Shown here in pieces: positions 46,690 through 55,521 of a DNA stretch of 64,000 nt (its first letter is position 1; each line of letters begins with the position of its first letter). The notes beneath the pieces were generated by a model. The model saw only the letters and a list, made by a program, of their open reading frames with translations. It searched no databases and was not told the origin of the DNA. Source of the DNA: Collimonas arenae (GTDB lineage Bacteria; Pseudomonadota; Gammaproteobacteria; Burkholderiales; Burkholderiaceae_D); assembly GCF_000786695.1 (NCBI RefSeq), contig NZ_CP009962.1, positions 1,612,001 through 1,676,000 on the forward strand. Direction: 5' to 3'. The translations under genes and the position numbers were made by a program.

Positions 46690-47703
46690 CTATGACGCCG
46701 AAGAGGCGCGCCTATGTTCTCCCGGGCTGCTGCCGGTCCATTTCTTGAAAGCCCGATGGAAGGCGCTCGGGTCGGCGAAGCCAAGGCTGACAGCAATCTC
46801 CTCGATGCTTCTGGAAGAGCCGCTCAGGTAATTGATGGCAAGGTCGCGCCGCAGATTGTCCTTGATCGCCTGATACGACTGCCCCTCCTGGCTCAGCTTG
46901 CGGCGCAGCGTTGAGGCCGGCGTTTGCAGTTCTTCCGACAAACTGTCAAAGTCAGACCATTCATTCATGGGCAACTGCCGCAAATGGCGCCGGATGGTGG
47001 CGGCCAGGCCATCGTGATTACTGTATTTGACCAGCAAATTGCCGGGTGCTTCGCGCAGGAACGATTGCAGCGTGCGCTGGTTTTGCACTATCGGCAGATC
47101 CAGATAGGCCGCATCGAAGGTAATGCTGGTCTGAGGCTGTTCAAAGTGCGCGTGGTCGCAAAAGCGGATCTTATAGTCGAGGCTCGAAAGTGGCTCGCTG
47201 CAGCGGAAATCGGCTGACGTCAGTTTGATGCGGCGGCCGATCAGCCAGCTGCCTACGCCGTGCACGAACAGCAGGAAGGTGGCGTAGGTAAACATGCGGC
47301 GCGGACTGCCGCTTTCATTGATAGCGATATGCGTCAATCTATCCTGCTTTGATAAGGTGCCGGACATGTCGTCCAGCACCAGCCGCAGGAAATCCAGAAT
47401 GCGTTCCAGGGCTTTGCCCAAAGTGGCGCTGTGCAGGGCGCTGCGGCATAGCAGGTTGAAGCTGCCGACCCGCATCGGATGGCTATCCATGCCGAAGAAT
47501 TCATCATCCGTGACTTGCGAGATCAAATACCACAGCCGGCCGTAATTGGCTGCTGCTACCCGGGCGTGCGGCGCCATCAGCAGGCGCGGCGATATCCCTG
47601 CCTGCAGCAACAGCGCATCGGTATCCATGCCGCGCTGGTGCATATTGTGCAGCGCTTCGCTGACGAGCCCGATGGCGATTGTTCCTTTTTCCCAGTCTTC
47701 CAT
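46690..47703 (-). CDS. AraC-family regulator (arabinose-binding-domain type)
   Basis: Regulator of 337 residues like OruR/ArgR-type proteins: N-terminal ligand domain (about 15-205) and AraC DNA-binding domain (about 235-330: TPASTLRRKLSQEGQSYQAIKDNLRRDLAINYL and IAVSLGFADPSAFHRAFKKWTG). ATG 47703 has AGGA upstream; in-frame starts further up are weaker. Divergent from the acyl-CoA synthetase, which it probably activates. Confidence 0.87.
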   Translation of the reverse strand: MEDWEKGTIAIGLVSEALHNMHQRGMDTDALLLQAGISPRLLMAPHARVAAANYGRLWYLISQVTDDEFFGMDSHPMRVGSFNLLCRSALHSATLGKALERILDFLRLVLDDMSGTLSKQDRLTHIAINESGSPRRMFTYATFLLFVHGVGSWLIGRRIKLTSADFRCSEPLSSLDYKIRFCDHAHFEQPQTSITFDAAYLDLPIVQNQRTLQSFLREAPGNLLVKYSNHDGLAATIRRHLRQLPMNEWSDFDSLSEELQTPASTLRRKLSQEGQSYQAIKDNLRRDLAINYLSGSSRSIEEIAVSLGFADPSAFHRAFKKWTGSSPGEHRRASSAS

Positions 47704-47772
47704 AATTCCTAGTGATGCTATTGCAATTCCGATCAACTGCAATGATCGCTTTTAACATGGCTCCAAGTCACC

Positions 47773-47812
47773 AAATATCCTAGACTAAGCTGCAGTTTTA
47801 GTTCGGATATTT
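47773..47812. promoter_or_regulatory. Inverted repeat in the divergent AraC/acyl-CoA synthetase promoter
   Basis: AAATATCC (47773-47780) and GGATATTT (47805-47812) are perfect inverted repeats 24 bp apart, with CTAA/TTAG nested inside. A candidate operator for the adjacent AraC-family regulator, by position only. Confidence 0.4.
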
Positions 47813-47878
47813 CCATTTCTCATAACAACATAACAAGAACTGGCCCAGCCAGTCATTTTAAGTTAGAGGAGAACATTC

Positions 47879-49546
47879 ATGTCATCTGGTTTCCCAGCCG
47901 CAGCCAATGCAGTTCCGGACTATGCGCAGTTCTATGCCGATTTCAACATCGACAGTGTGGCCGCCGAACTTTCCGGAAACCTGCAAACCGGTGTCAATGC
48001 CTGCGTAGAGTGTTGCGACCGCCACGCTACTCCGGACCGCATTGCCTTGAACTGGGAAGGCAAGGACGGCCGCAGCGCCAGTTATACCTTCGCCCAGCTC
48101 AAAGAGTTGTCTGGTCGTTTTGCCAATTTCCTCAAAACGCAGGGTGTGCAGCCGGGCGACCGTGTCGCGGGCCTGCTGCCGCGCACGCCAGAACTGCTGG
48201 TGGCAATTCTCGGCACCTGGCGCGCCGGTGCGGTGTACCAACCGCTGTTCACGGCGTTTGGCTCGAAATCGATTGAACACCGCGTCGCTGCCAGCGAAGC
48301 CAGGCTGATTATTACCGATGCCGATAATCGCCATAAGCTGAAGGAAGTTCCTGATTGTCCGCCGATCATGACGGTGCATGGCGACAGCGCGCTGGAAGCC
48401 GGTGACTTTGCTTTCTGGCCCGAAATGGACAAGCAGCCGGCTGAATTCGAGCCGGTAATGCGTAAAGCTGATGATGCCTTCATCATGTTGTTCACTTCGG
48501 GCACCACCGGTCCGGCCAAAGGCGTTGCGGTGCCCTTGCGGGCAATGCTGTCATTCTATGTGTATACCCGCTACGCGGTCGACCTGCGACCGGAAGATTC
48601 TTTCTGGAATATCGCCGATCCGGGCTGGGCCTACGGCCTGTATTACTGCGTGACCGGACCATTGATGATGGGGCATGCCATCACCCTTTACGAAGGTTCG
48701 TTCACGGTGGAGAGCACCTATCGGATTATCGAAAAATACGGTATCACCAATCTCACCGGTTCGCCGACTGCGTACCGTATGTTGATTGCAGCAGGCGCAG
48801 CCGCCGCAGCGCCGGTCAAAGGCCGTCTGCGTGCGGTCAGCAGCGCTGGCGAGCCATTGAATCCTGAGGTGATACGCTGGTTCCGCGAGCATCTGGACTG
48901 CCTGATCAACGACCATTACGGTCAGACCGAAACCGGCATGGTCCTGTGCAACCATCACGGTTTGCAGCATGACGTACACATGGGGTCGGCTGGTCTGGCG
49001 ATGCCGGGCTATCGGCTGGCGGTGATCGACGACGATGAAAATGAACTGGGCGTGGGCCAGCCGGGCGTGATGGCAGTCGACCGTCCGCGCTCGCCGATCT
49101 ACTGGTTCCAGGGATACTGGCAGCAGGACACCAGAGGCGACCGAAGCGCTTACTACGTCACCGGCGATACGGTGGAATTGAACCAGGACGGCAGCATCAG
49201 CTTTATCGGCCGTGGCGACGATATCATTACCTCCTCCGGTTATCGCATCGGGCCGTTTGATGTCGAGAGCGCATTGCTGGAACACCCGGCGGTGGTTGAG
49301 GCGGCGGTGGTCGGCAAGCCGGATCCGGAGCGCACTGAGCTGGTCAAGGCCTTCATCGTCTTAAGCAAGGATCATCAGCCTAGCGCCGCGTTGACGGAAG
49401 AGTTACAGCAATACGTCAAACGCCGGCTGGCGGCGCATTCCTATCCGCGTGAAATCGAGTTTTTAACAGAATTACCCAAAACCCCCAGCGGCAAACTGCA
49501 GCGCTTCATCTTGCGCAACCAGGAAATCGCTAAAGCTAAACTGTAA
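47879..49546 (+). CDS. AMP-dependent acyl-CoA synthetase
   Basis: Activates a carboxylic acid to its CoA thioester via an acyl-AMP, 555 residues. P-loop-like FTSGTTGPAKG (about 201-211), YGQTETG in the A5 region, YVTGDTVELNQDGSISFIGRGDDIITSSGYRIGP hinge and C-terminal catalytic Lys in TPSGKLQR. GAGGAG precedes the ATG. Closest in style to medium-chain or acetoacetyl/propionyl synthetases; the substrate is uncertain. Followed by the SDR gene 18 bp on, indicating an operon. Confidence 0.9.
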   Translation: MSSGFPAAANAVPDYAQFYADFNIDSVAAELSGNLQTGVNACVECCDRHATPDRIALNWEGKDGRSASYTFAQLKELSGRFANFLKTQGVQPGDRVAGLLPRTPELLVAILGTWRAGAVYQPLFTAFGSKSIEHRVAASEARLIITDADNRHKLKEVPDCPPIMTVHGDSALEAGDFAFWPEMDKQPAEFEPVMRKADDAFIMLFTSGTTGPAKGVAVPLRAMLSFYVYTRYAVDLRPEDSFWNIADPGWAYGLYYCVTGPLMMGHAITLYEGSFTVESTYRIIEKYGITNLTGSPTAYRMLIAAGAAAAAPVKGRLRAVSSAGEPLNPEVIRWFREHLDCLINDHYGQTETGMVLCNHHGLQHDVHMGSAGLAMPGYRLAVIDDDENELGVGQPGVMAVDRPRSPIYWFQGYWQQDTRGDRSAYYVTGDTVELNQDGSISFIGRGDDIITSSGYRIGPFDVESALLEHPAVVEAAVVGKPDPERTELVKAFIVLSKDHQPSAALTEELQQYVKRRLAAHSYPREIEFLTELPKTPSGKLQRFILRNQEIAKAKL

Positions 49547-49564
49547 AGAAGAAAGAGTAGAAAT

Positions 49565-50332
49565 ATGCAAATCGAAAATAATGTATTCCTGATTTCCGGC
49601 GGCGGTTCCGGTTTAGGTGCGGCGACCGCCGCCATGCTGGTGCAGGGCGGGGCCAAGGTGGTCATCGCCGACATCAACCAGGAAGCCGGCGCAGCGCTGG
49701 CGACGCATCTGGGCGCGAATGCCCGTTTCGTTGCCACCGATGTGTGCAGCGAAGCCAGCGCGCAGGAAGCCGTGAATACGGCGCTCACGGTGTTTGGCGG
49801 CTTGCATGGTTTGATCAGTTGCGCCGGTGTAGCGCCGGCCAAGCGTATCGTCGGTAAGGAAGGTCCGCATGGGCTGGAAGATTTCAGTCGCGTGGTCCAG
49901 ATCAACCTGATCGGCACGTTCAACATGATGCGCCTGGCTGCGGATGCGATGAGCAAGGGTGAGCCGAACGCCGATGGCGAGCGCGGCGTGGTCATCAACA
50001 CAGCATCGGTGGCCGCATTCGACGGCCAGATCGGCCAGGCGGCTTATGCTTCGTCCAAAGGCGGGGTGGTGGCATTGACTTTGCCTGCGGCACGCGAATT
50101 GTCGCGTCACGGCATCCGTGTGATGACGATTGCGCCGGGCATCATGGAAACCCCGATGTTGCTGGGCATGCCGGGTGACGTACAGGAAGCGCTGGGGAAA
50201 ATGGTGCCGTTCCCGCCACGTCTGGGTAAGCCGGCGGAATTTGCTGCATTGGTGAAGACCATCGTTGAGACGGTTTACCTGAACGGGGAAGTGATCCGCC
50301 TCGACGGCGGCATCCGGCTGGCGCCGAAATAA
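49565..50332 (+). CDS. Short-chain dehydrogenase, 3-hydroxyacyl-CoA dehydrogenase type II-like
   Basis: NAD-dependent SDR of 255 residues similar to HSD10-type 3-hydroxyacyl-CoA dehydrogenases. Cofactor motif [11 protein letters not shown] at 10-20, [23 protein letters not shown] with catalytic Ser, Tyr and Lys, and PGIMETPML. With the upstream acyl-CoA synthetase it suggests oxidation of a short or branched acyl chain. Its stop abuts a palindromic repeat. Confidence 0.88.
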   Translation: MQIENNVFLISGGGSGLGAATAAMLVQGGAKVVIADINQEAGAALATHLGANARFVATDVCSEASAQEAVNTALTVFGGLHGLISCAGVAPAKRIVGKEGPHGLEDFSRVVQINLIGTFNMMRLAADAMSKGEPNADGERGVVINTASVAAFDGQIGQAAYASSKGGVVALTLPAARELSRHGIRVMTIAPGIMETPMLLGMPGDVQEALGKMVPFPPRLGKPAEFAALVKTIVETVYLNGEVIRLDGGIRLAPK

Positions 50333-50436
50333 TTCCGATCTGCATCAGAACCGATAACTGCGTTGCTTCGCCTTGCCGTGCTAAAGCACTGTCTACGGCT
50401 TTGTGCCTTGTTCTCGGCTCTGATGCAAATCGGAAT
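50332..50436. repeat. Palindromic repeat element, copy 3 (weaker relative)
   Basis: About 105 bp beginning at the SDR stop. ATTCCGATCTGCATCAGA (from 50332) pairs with the complement of TCTGATGCAAATCGGAAT (ending 50436) with one mismatch. The core GCGTTGCTTCGCCTTGCCG resembles GCGTTGTTGCGTCTCCTAGCCG of the pre-pnp element. It should also act as a strong stem-loop ending the acyl-CoA synthetase operon. Confidence 0.7.
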
Positions 50437-50465
50437 AAGCTTGATTATTTTGGAAAAAAATAATC

Positions 50466-50918
50466 CTACCGTTTAACGATTTCTTTATTGAAGAAATCAT
50501 AGATGCCGTTCTCGCCCATGCGGCGGGCATCGGCCAGTTCGCCGGCCTTGGTTGAATAGATGATTTTATTGTCCGGGCTGAGCAGCACTGCCGCTGGAAT
50601 GCCCTTCTTGATCGGGTTGCCGTAAGACTGCGCAACGTCGAGATTCTTGTCGAAATTGCCGACGTCGACTTTCACCAGGATGAACTTGCCGTCGATTAGC
50701 GTTGCGCTTTTGCCGTGCAAGGCTTTGTCCAGTTCGCGGCAATCGGTGCACCAGTTGGCGCCGAATACCAGGATCACTTGCTTATGGCTGGCCTGGGCCT
50801 GGCTTAAGGCCTGGCTGACGTCCGCCTTGGCGTCGGCCTTTTCGTCGTAAGGCAGATTTGCTGCGGCTACCGCTTGCGCCAAAAAGAGTCCCAGGCACAA
50901 CGCAAAGAATTTTTTCAT
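50466..50918 (-). CDS. Periplasmic thioredoxin-like protein
   Basis: Exported thioredoxin-fold protein, 150 residues. Signal peptide about 1-19 (MKKFFALCLGLFLAQAVAAA). Active-site WCTDC in VFGANWCTDCRELDKAL, similar to thioredoxin_7/DsbD-gamma-like proteins; cis-Pro segment KGIPAAVLL. ATG 50918 has GAGGA upstream. Probably reduces or shuttles disulfides; partner unknown. Confidence 0.85.
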   Translation of the reverse strand: MKKFFALCLGLFLAQAVAAANLPYDEKADAKADVSQALSQAQASHKQVILVFGANWCTDCRELDKALHGKSATLIDGKFILVKVDVGNFDKNLDVAQSYGNPIKKGIPAAVLLSPDNKIIYSTKAGELADARRMGENGIYDFFNKEIVKR

Positions 50919-51178
50919 GATGCAGTCCTCAATAGTTTTGGTTAGTTCTGGTTGGTCAGACATCCGTCATTAGCAGGATGTCTGCAAATATTGTCGGCTT
51001 ATGGCCTTGTTTCTGAGAGTATATTTCGTTTTGGCAATTGATGGTGCCGTCTTGATGGCGGCGCCGTTCATTATTGAACGATAGCGCATTCTTCGGATCA
51101 GAGCATGCGCATTCCGCTGCAAAGCCCCGTAAATCTGCCAATTATGGCAAACTGCGGGCTGATTTTGGGAGCCTCGCA

Positions 51179-52444
51179 TTGAGCATCATAAAAAACTTAC
51201 CATTTGAGTGGCTGGTCGGCATTCGTTATACCCGCGCGGGTAAGCGTAGTGGCCGCAACAGCTTTATTTCCTTCATCTCGCTGATTTCGATGGCCGGCAT
51301 CGCCCTGGGGGTAGCTGCGCTGATCGTGGTGCTGTCGGTGATGAACGGTTTCCAGAAGGATGTGCGAGACCGCATGCTGTCGGTGTTGGCGCATATCGAA
51401 GTGTTCGACGCTTCCGGTTCCATGCCGAACTGGGAAGAGGTCGCCAAGCAGGCCTTCAAGAACAAGGAAGTGATTGGCGCCGCGCCATATGTCGACGCGC
51501 AGGCAATGCTGGTGCGCGACGGTGTCTTGCGCGGCGTGGCGATACGCGGTGTGCTGCCGTCTGAAGAGCCGAAAGTGTCGGATGTCGCCAAGAAAGTCAC
51601 GCAAGGCAGTTTCGGAGACTTGAAGCCGGGCGAATTCAATATCGTGCTGGGGATCGAGTTGGCGCATGCATTGAGCGTCGGCGTTGGCGACAAGGTGACG
51701 ATGATGGCGGCGCAAGGGCAGGTGACGCCCGCCGGAGTGGTTCCGCGCGTGAGGCAATTCACGGTCGTGGGAATTTTTGAAGCCGGTCACTTTGAATACG
51801 ATTCAACCCTCGCTTTCATCCAGCTGGAAGATGCGGAAAAGATGTTCCGCCAGGATTCGCCTTCCGGCGTGCGGCTGAAGGTAACCGACATGCTGGAGGC
51901 ACCGCAGATTGTGCAGCAGCTGGCGACTACGCTGCCGCCGAACTTGTACCTGCGGGACTGGACCCAGCAGAACAGCAACTGGTTCGCCGCGGTCAAGACC
52001 GAGAAACGCATGATGTTCATCATCCTCACCCTGATCATTGCGGTAGCCGCGTTCAATCTTGTCTCGACGTTGGTAATGACGGTGACCGACAAGCAGGCTG
52101 ATATCGCGATCCTGCGCACCTTGGGCGCATCGCCCGGCTCGATCATGAAGATTTTCATGATCCAGGGCGCGCTGGTGGGTTTGATCGGCACGGCCATCGG
52201 AGTCGGCGCGGGGGTGTTGGTAGCCTTGAATATTGACGTCATCGTGCCGTTTATCGAAGGCCTGTTCCATGTGCAGTTCTTGCCTAAGAGCGTCTACGTC
52301 ATTACCGAATTGCCGTCAGATTTGCGCTGGCCGGATGTCGGGACCATCGGCGGCGTCGCTGTGGTTCTGGCTTTCCTGGCGACTTTGTACCCGAGCTGGT
52401 GGGCTGCCCGGGTGAAACCTGCTGAGGCATTGCGTTATGAGTAA
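51179..52444 (+). CDS. lolC: Lipoprotein-releasing system permease
   Basis: Inner-membrane subunit (LolC/LolE type) of the ABC complex that extracts outer-membrane lipoproteins to LolA. 421 residues with one N-terminal membrane segment ([27 protein letters not shown]), a periplasmic domain and three C-terminal segments. TTG 51179 with GGGAG 7 nt upstream gives the family start [20 protein letters not shown]; an earlier ATG at 51074 would add 35 atypical residues. Overlaps lolD by 8 nt. Confidence 0.93.
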   Translation: MSIIKNLPFEWLVGIRYTRAGKRSGRNSFISFISLISMAGIALGVAALIVVLSVMNGFQKDVRDRMLSVLAHIEVFDASGSMPNWEEVAKQAFKNKEVIGAAPYVDAQAMLVRDGVLRGVAIRGVLPSEEPKVSDVAKKVTQGSFGDLKPGEFNIVLGIELAHALSVGVGDKVTMMAAQGQVTPAGVVPRVRQFTVVGIFEAGHFEYDSTLAFIQLEDAEKMFRQDSPSGVRLKVTDMLEAPQIVQQLATTLPPNLYLRDWTQQNSNWFAAVKTEKRMMFIILTLIIAVAAFNLVSTLVMTVTDKQADIAILRTLGASPGSIMKIFMIQGALVGLIGTAIGVGAGVLVALNIDVIVPFIEGLFHVQFLPKSVYVITELPSDLRWPDVGTIGGVAVVLAFLATLYPSWWAARVKPAEALRYE

Positions 52445-53147
52445 TACAATTAATTCAAACAATAATCCGGTGGTGCTTTCCTGCCGCGGCCTGGGTAAGA
52501 CTTTTACTCAGGGCAGTTATTCGGTCAAGGTCCTCAACGGCATCGATATCGATGTCACCAAGGGCGAGCAGGTCGCCATTGTCGGCGCTTCCGGCTCCGG
52601 CAAGTCGACCTTGCTGCATTTGCTGGGCGGGCTGGACACGCCGACGGCGGGCAATGTCAGCCTGCTGGGCAAGGATTTTACGACCCTGGGCGAGAAGACA
52701 CGCGGCGATTTGCGCAACAATGCGCTTGGGTTTGTTTATCAGTTTCATCACCTGTTGCCGGAATTTTCCGCCTTGGACAACGTCGCCATGCCGTTGATGA
52801 TCCGACGCCTCAAGCGCAGCGATGCGCAGCAACTGGCGCGCGAAATCCTGGCGCGGGTCGGTTTGGCGGAGCGCGTGATCCACGTGCCGGGCGAATTGTC
52901 CGGCGGCGAGCGTCAGCGGGTAGCGCTGGCGCGGGCGCTGGTGACCAAGCCGGCCTGCGTGCTGGCCGATGAGCCGACCGGCAATCTGGACCGCGCTACC
53001 GCACAGATGACGTTCGACCTGATGCTGGAGCTGTCGCAGACGCTGGGAACGGCTTTTGTGATCGTTACCCATGACATCGAGTTGGCGCGTCGCTGCGGCC
53101 GCATCCTGCGGCTGTCAGATCGTGGACTGGAGCCGTATCAGGACTAA
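52437..53147 (+). CDS. lolD: Lipoprotein-releasing system ATPase
   Basis: ATPase of the LolCDE complex, 236 residues. Walker [10 protein letters not shown], signature LSGGERQR, Walker [12 protein letters not shown] and H-loop THDIELARR. Coupled to lolC by an 8-nt overlap; terminator follows. Confidence 0.95.
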   Translation: MSNTINSNNNPVVLSCRGLGKTFTQGSYSVKVLNGIDIDVTKGEQVAIVGASGSGKSTLLHLLGGLDTPTAGNVSLLGKDFTTLGEKTRGDLRNNALGFVYQFHHLLPEFSALDNVAMPLMIRRLKRSDAQQLAREILARVGLAERVIHVPGELSGGERQRVALARALVTKPACVLADEPTGNLDRATAQMTFDLMLELSQTLGTAFVIVTHDIELARRCGRILRLSDRGLEPYQD

Positions 53148-53166
53148 GACTGGGTTTGAGCTGCAG

Positions 53167-54066
53167 TCAGGAGGCCGGCGTCGCGAGATTGCCGGCTTTT
53201 TTATTCTGGTCTTGCAAGCTGCCGAAAAACAATGCGTATTGGCGCGTGAACTGGGCGCCGAAAAAGAAAATCTGCGCCGAATAATAAATCCACAGCAGCA
53301 ATGCAATCACTGAGCCGGCCGCGCCATAGCTGGAGGCGACGCCGCTGTTGCCAAGGTAGATGCCGATCAGATATTTGCCCAGCACGAACAGGGCGGCAGT
53401 GCCGATCGAGCCGATCCAGACATCGCGCCAGGGCAGCTTGGTCTGCGGCAGCATCTTGTAGATCGAGGCAAACAGGCTGGCGATCACTGCAAACGCAAAC
53501 AGTTGCGATAGCGGCGAAAAAATCATCGTCACGCTGACCCATATGCCACCCAGGTATTTGGACAGCAACGCTAGCGCCGCGCTTACCACCAATGACGTCA
53601 ACAGCAGGAACGCCAGCACAAGGATCAGTCCGAACGACAGAAGGCGGGTGCGTATCAGCGACATGATGCCGGACTGGCGGGTGCGCTCGACGTACCAGAT
53701 CTCGTCCAAGCTATCTTTCAGTTCGGAAAATACGGTGGTGGCGCCGACCAGCAGCACGATCACGGCGATCAGTGCTGCTACCGGTCCGGACTGGTTTTTG
53801 TGCGCCGCTGCCAGCAACAGCTGAATGGCGTCGGCGCCGGTCGACCCAATCAGGCCTGACAGCTGGCCAAAGATTTCCCCGCGTGCCGCCTGTTCGCCGA
53901 ATACCGCGCCGGCAATCGCGATCACCAGTATCAGCATCGGCGCCATCGAGAACAGGGTATAGAAGGCGAGGGCGGCGCCTTTGCTGCCCGAGCGCTGCTT
54001 GAACCATTCCTGCAGAGTGCTGGACAGCATCGCCTGGACTCGTTGACGCTCGGGGAGTTTGATCAT
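53167..54066 (-). CDS. YihY/BrkB-family inner membrane protein
   Basis: Polytopic membrane protein of 299 residues with about six hydrophobic segments (from GAALAFYTLFSMAPMLILVIAIAGAVFG to IALLLWIYYSAQIFFFGAQFTRQYA). Family signature at the end, IYYSAQIFFFGAQFT, present. Function unsettled; once annotated as RNase BN. Its 3' end is convergent with lolD. Confidence 0.9.
   Translation of the reverse strand: MIKLPERQRVQAMLSSTLQEWFKQRSGSKGAALAFYTLFSMAPMLILVIAIAGAVFGEQAARGEIFGQLSGLIGSTGADAIQLLLAAAHKNQSGPVAALIAVIVLLVGATTVFSELKDSLDEIWYVERTRQSGIMSLIRTRLLSFGLILVLAFLLLTSLVVSAALALLSKYLGGIWVSVTMIFSPLSQLFAFAVIASLFASIYKMLPQTKLPWRDVWIGSIGTAALFVLGKYLIGIYLGNSGVASSYGAAGSVIALLLWIYYSAQIFFFGAQFTRQYALFFGSLQDQNKKAGNLATPAS
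53174..53203 (+). terminator. Terminator of lolCD
   Basis: GCCGGC (53174-53179) pairs with GCCGGC (53191-53196) followed by six T. It lies inside the 3' end of the convergent YihY gene. Confidence 0.7.
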
Positions 54067-54108
54067 GTATGGGGCCTTGTTTTAAAGATTTCAGAGTTGC
54101 CAGCCGTC

Positions 54109-54606
54109 CTACCTGCCGAAGCGGCTGTGCTCGAAGCGCGGATCGGGGCCGTTTTCCAGCTTGCGGACAATGCCGCTGTCGTCAAAATACACGGTCATCT
54201 CCGAATTCCAGACGCCGGCTTCCTTATAGGCGTAGTTCCATCCGTTCAGCTTGACCCGGTCGTAATAGACGGTTTCGAAGGGCTTGCCTATGGTGCGCAA
54301 GACATCGGCCTGGTTGAACTGGTTGACCTTGATGGTGGCGAATTTTTCCAATGTCAGAACTTGCTCGTAGGAAATTAGTTTGTGGTCAGGGCTGATTTTC
54401 GCCATATAGGTCGCCTGGCCGAACGGGCCGCGTGCATATTCCAATAATACATCATTGCCGTCTTGATAAGTTCCGGTGGGTTTGCCCAGGCGCGCCAGCA
54501 CCTGTGCTTCGGGCTCGCCAGGATTGACCGGCGGCGCCAGTAGCGAGGCGCAGCCGCCAAGACTAAGCAGCAAACCGGCTAGCAGGGCGAGGGGGAATTT
54601 CTTCAT
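54109..54606 (-). CDS. Predicted outer-membrane lipoprotein (BamE/SmpA-like fold)
   Basis: 165 residues. Lipobox LLLSLGGC puts the lipid on Cys19; position +2 is Ala, favouring the outer membrane. Two related short blocks (EPEAQVLARLGKPTGTYQDG and NQADVLRTIGKPFETVYYD) resemble the BamE/OmlA repeat. Function unknown. It starts 180 bp from rpsO on the other strand. Confidence 0.8.
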   Translation of the reverse strand: MKKFPLALLAGLLLSLGGCASLLAPPVNPGEPEAQVLARLGKPTGTYQDGNDVLLEYARGPFGQATYMAKISPDHKLISYEQVLTLEKFATIKVNQFNQADVLRTIGKPFETVYYDRVKLNGWNYAYKEAGVWNSEMTVYFDDSGIVRKLENGPDPRFEHSRFGR

Positions 54607-54663
54607 GGCTACACTCCAAATTTAATTGTTGTACTTAATTGTTGTTAATGGCGCGCTAAGTAT

Positions 54664-54725
54664 TTGAATCAGCAGGTTTTTTGCTATATACTGCGCGTCT
54701 GGTCAAGTTTTGACCGGATTTTTTA
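54664..54725 (+). promoter_or_regulatory. rpsO promoter and 5' leader hairpin
   Basis: TTGAAT (54664-54669), 17 nt, then TATACT (54687-54692) is a near-consensus sigma-70 promoter. The transcript would begin near 54699 with GGTCAA-GTT-TTGACC (54701-54715), soon followed by a run of T (54719-54724), so the leader could end transcription early or be regulated; S15 autoregulation is known in other bacteria. Confidence 0.7.
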
Positions 54726-54785
54726 ATTGTTTGTTCACGGTGCATAGGGTTACTTACTCTGTACACCGCTTGTGAAAGGTAAAGC

Positions 54786-55055
54786 ATGACTATCGAAAAA
54801 ACAGCCAAGGCCGCTATTATCACTGATAATGCGCGCGGTCAAAACGACACCGGCTCCCCGGAAGTGCAAGTTGCGCTGCTGACAGCCCGTATCAACGACC
54901 TGAACGGTCACTTCAAAGCCCACGCCAAGGATCACCATTCCCGCCGCGGACTGATCATGATGGTTAACCGTCGTAAAAGCCTGCTGTCCTACCTCAAAGG
55001 TAAGGACCTGAACCGTTACCGCTCGCTGATCGAAAAACTCGGCTTGCGTAAGTAA
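54786..55055 (+). CDS. rpsO: 30S ribosomal protein S15
   Basis: 89 residues, primary 16S rRNA-binding protein of the small-subunit platform. Conserved [36 protein letters not shown] and [15 protein letters not shown] segment present. Followed by pnp as in most proteobacteria. Confidence 0.98.
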   Translation: MTIEKTAKAAIITDNARGQNDTGSPEVQVALLTARINDLNGHFKAHAKDHHSRRGLIMMVNRRKSLLSYLKGKDLNRYRSLIEKLGLRK

Positions 55056-55066
55056 TAGTCAGTGCG

Positions 55067-55188
55067 CGACTTATCGTCGGCCGACGTTATTTTTTGCGAC
55101 ATCCTGTTTCGATATTTCGCAACGATGTCCGTGGTCCGTCGATAAGTTGAAAAAAATGCCTGTATCAGTTTCTGATGCGGGCATTTTT
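55067..55188 (+). terminator. rpsO-pnp intercistronic stem-loops and terminator
   Basis: CGACTTATCG (55067-55076) can pair with CGATAAGTTG (55140-55149), enclosing a perfect 12-bp palindrome CGTCGGCCGACG (55075-55086). A terminator follows: AAAAATGCCTGTATCAG and CTGATGCGGGCATTTTT (55152-55188). In E. coli the rpsO-pnp spacer has a terminator and an RNase III stem that controls pnp; this layout suggests the same. Confidence 0.7.
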
Positions 55189-55245
55189 GCTTTTGGCAGC
55201 AGTTTTTGCGGCTTACCCGCACAAGTTTCAAGAAGTTAGTCCCAA

Positions 55246-55347
55246 GAGGCTGTTGCAAAATCAAGATGGCTAGGCGCGTCGACGAAGACAGTACGAGCAG
55301 TACGGCTAGGAGACGCAACAACGCCAGGTTAATTTTGCGACAGCCTC
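55246..55347. repeat. Palindromic repeat element, copy 4 (upstream of pnp)
   Basis: GAGGCTGTTGCAAAAT at the left pairs with ATTTTGCGACAGCCTC at the right with one mismatch; GGCTAGG/CCTAGCC-like inner arms and the core CGAAGACAGTACGAG match (on the other strand) copy 1 at 11235 and copy 2 at 38853. CCAAG flanks it on both sides (55242-55246 and 55347-55351). Confidence 0.75.
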
Positions 55348-55351
55348 CAAG

Positions 55352-55415
55352 AACCTGTTCGAAATCTGTAGCCTCAGCTACGCTGACGGCCTCGCAGTAA
55401 GATTTCGAATAGGTT
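55352..55415. repeat. Second inverted repeat before pnp
   Basis: AACCTGTTCGAAATCT (55352-55367) pairs with AGATTTCGAATAGGTT (55400-55415) with one mismatch; 32-nt loop. CCAAG follows again (55416-55420), the third copy of this pentamer. Confidence 0.7.
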
Positions 55416-55521
55416 CCAAGCAAGGAGACGGCAATTCATTGGCAACAGCCAGCGATGAATCGTCTGTGGTGAGGTGAACGACAGCGCCTGAAAATCTGTC
55501 GGCAAAATGAAAGGATATATT

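Noticed and set aside
55016..55423. 135-codon minus-strand ORF across the rpsO-pnp spacer
   Set aside because: It is composed of the two repeat elements and the terminator stem, with no ribosome site or family resemblance.
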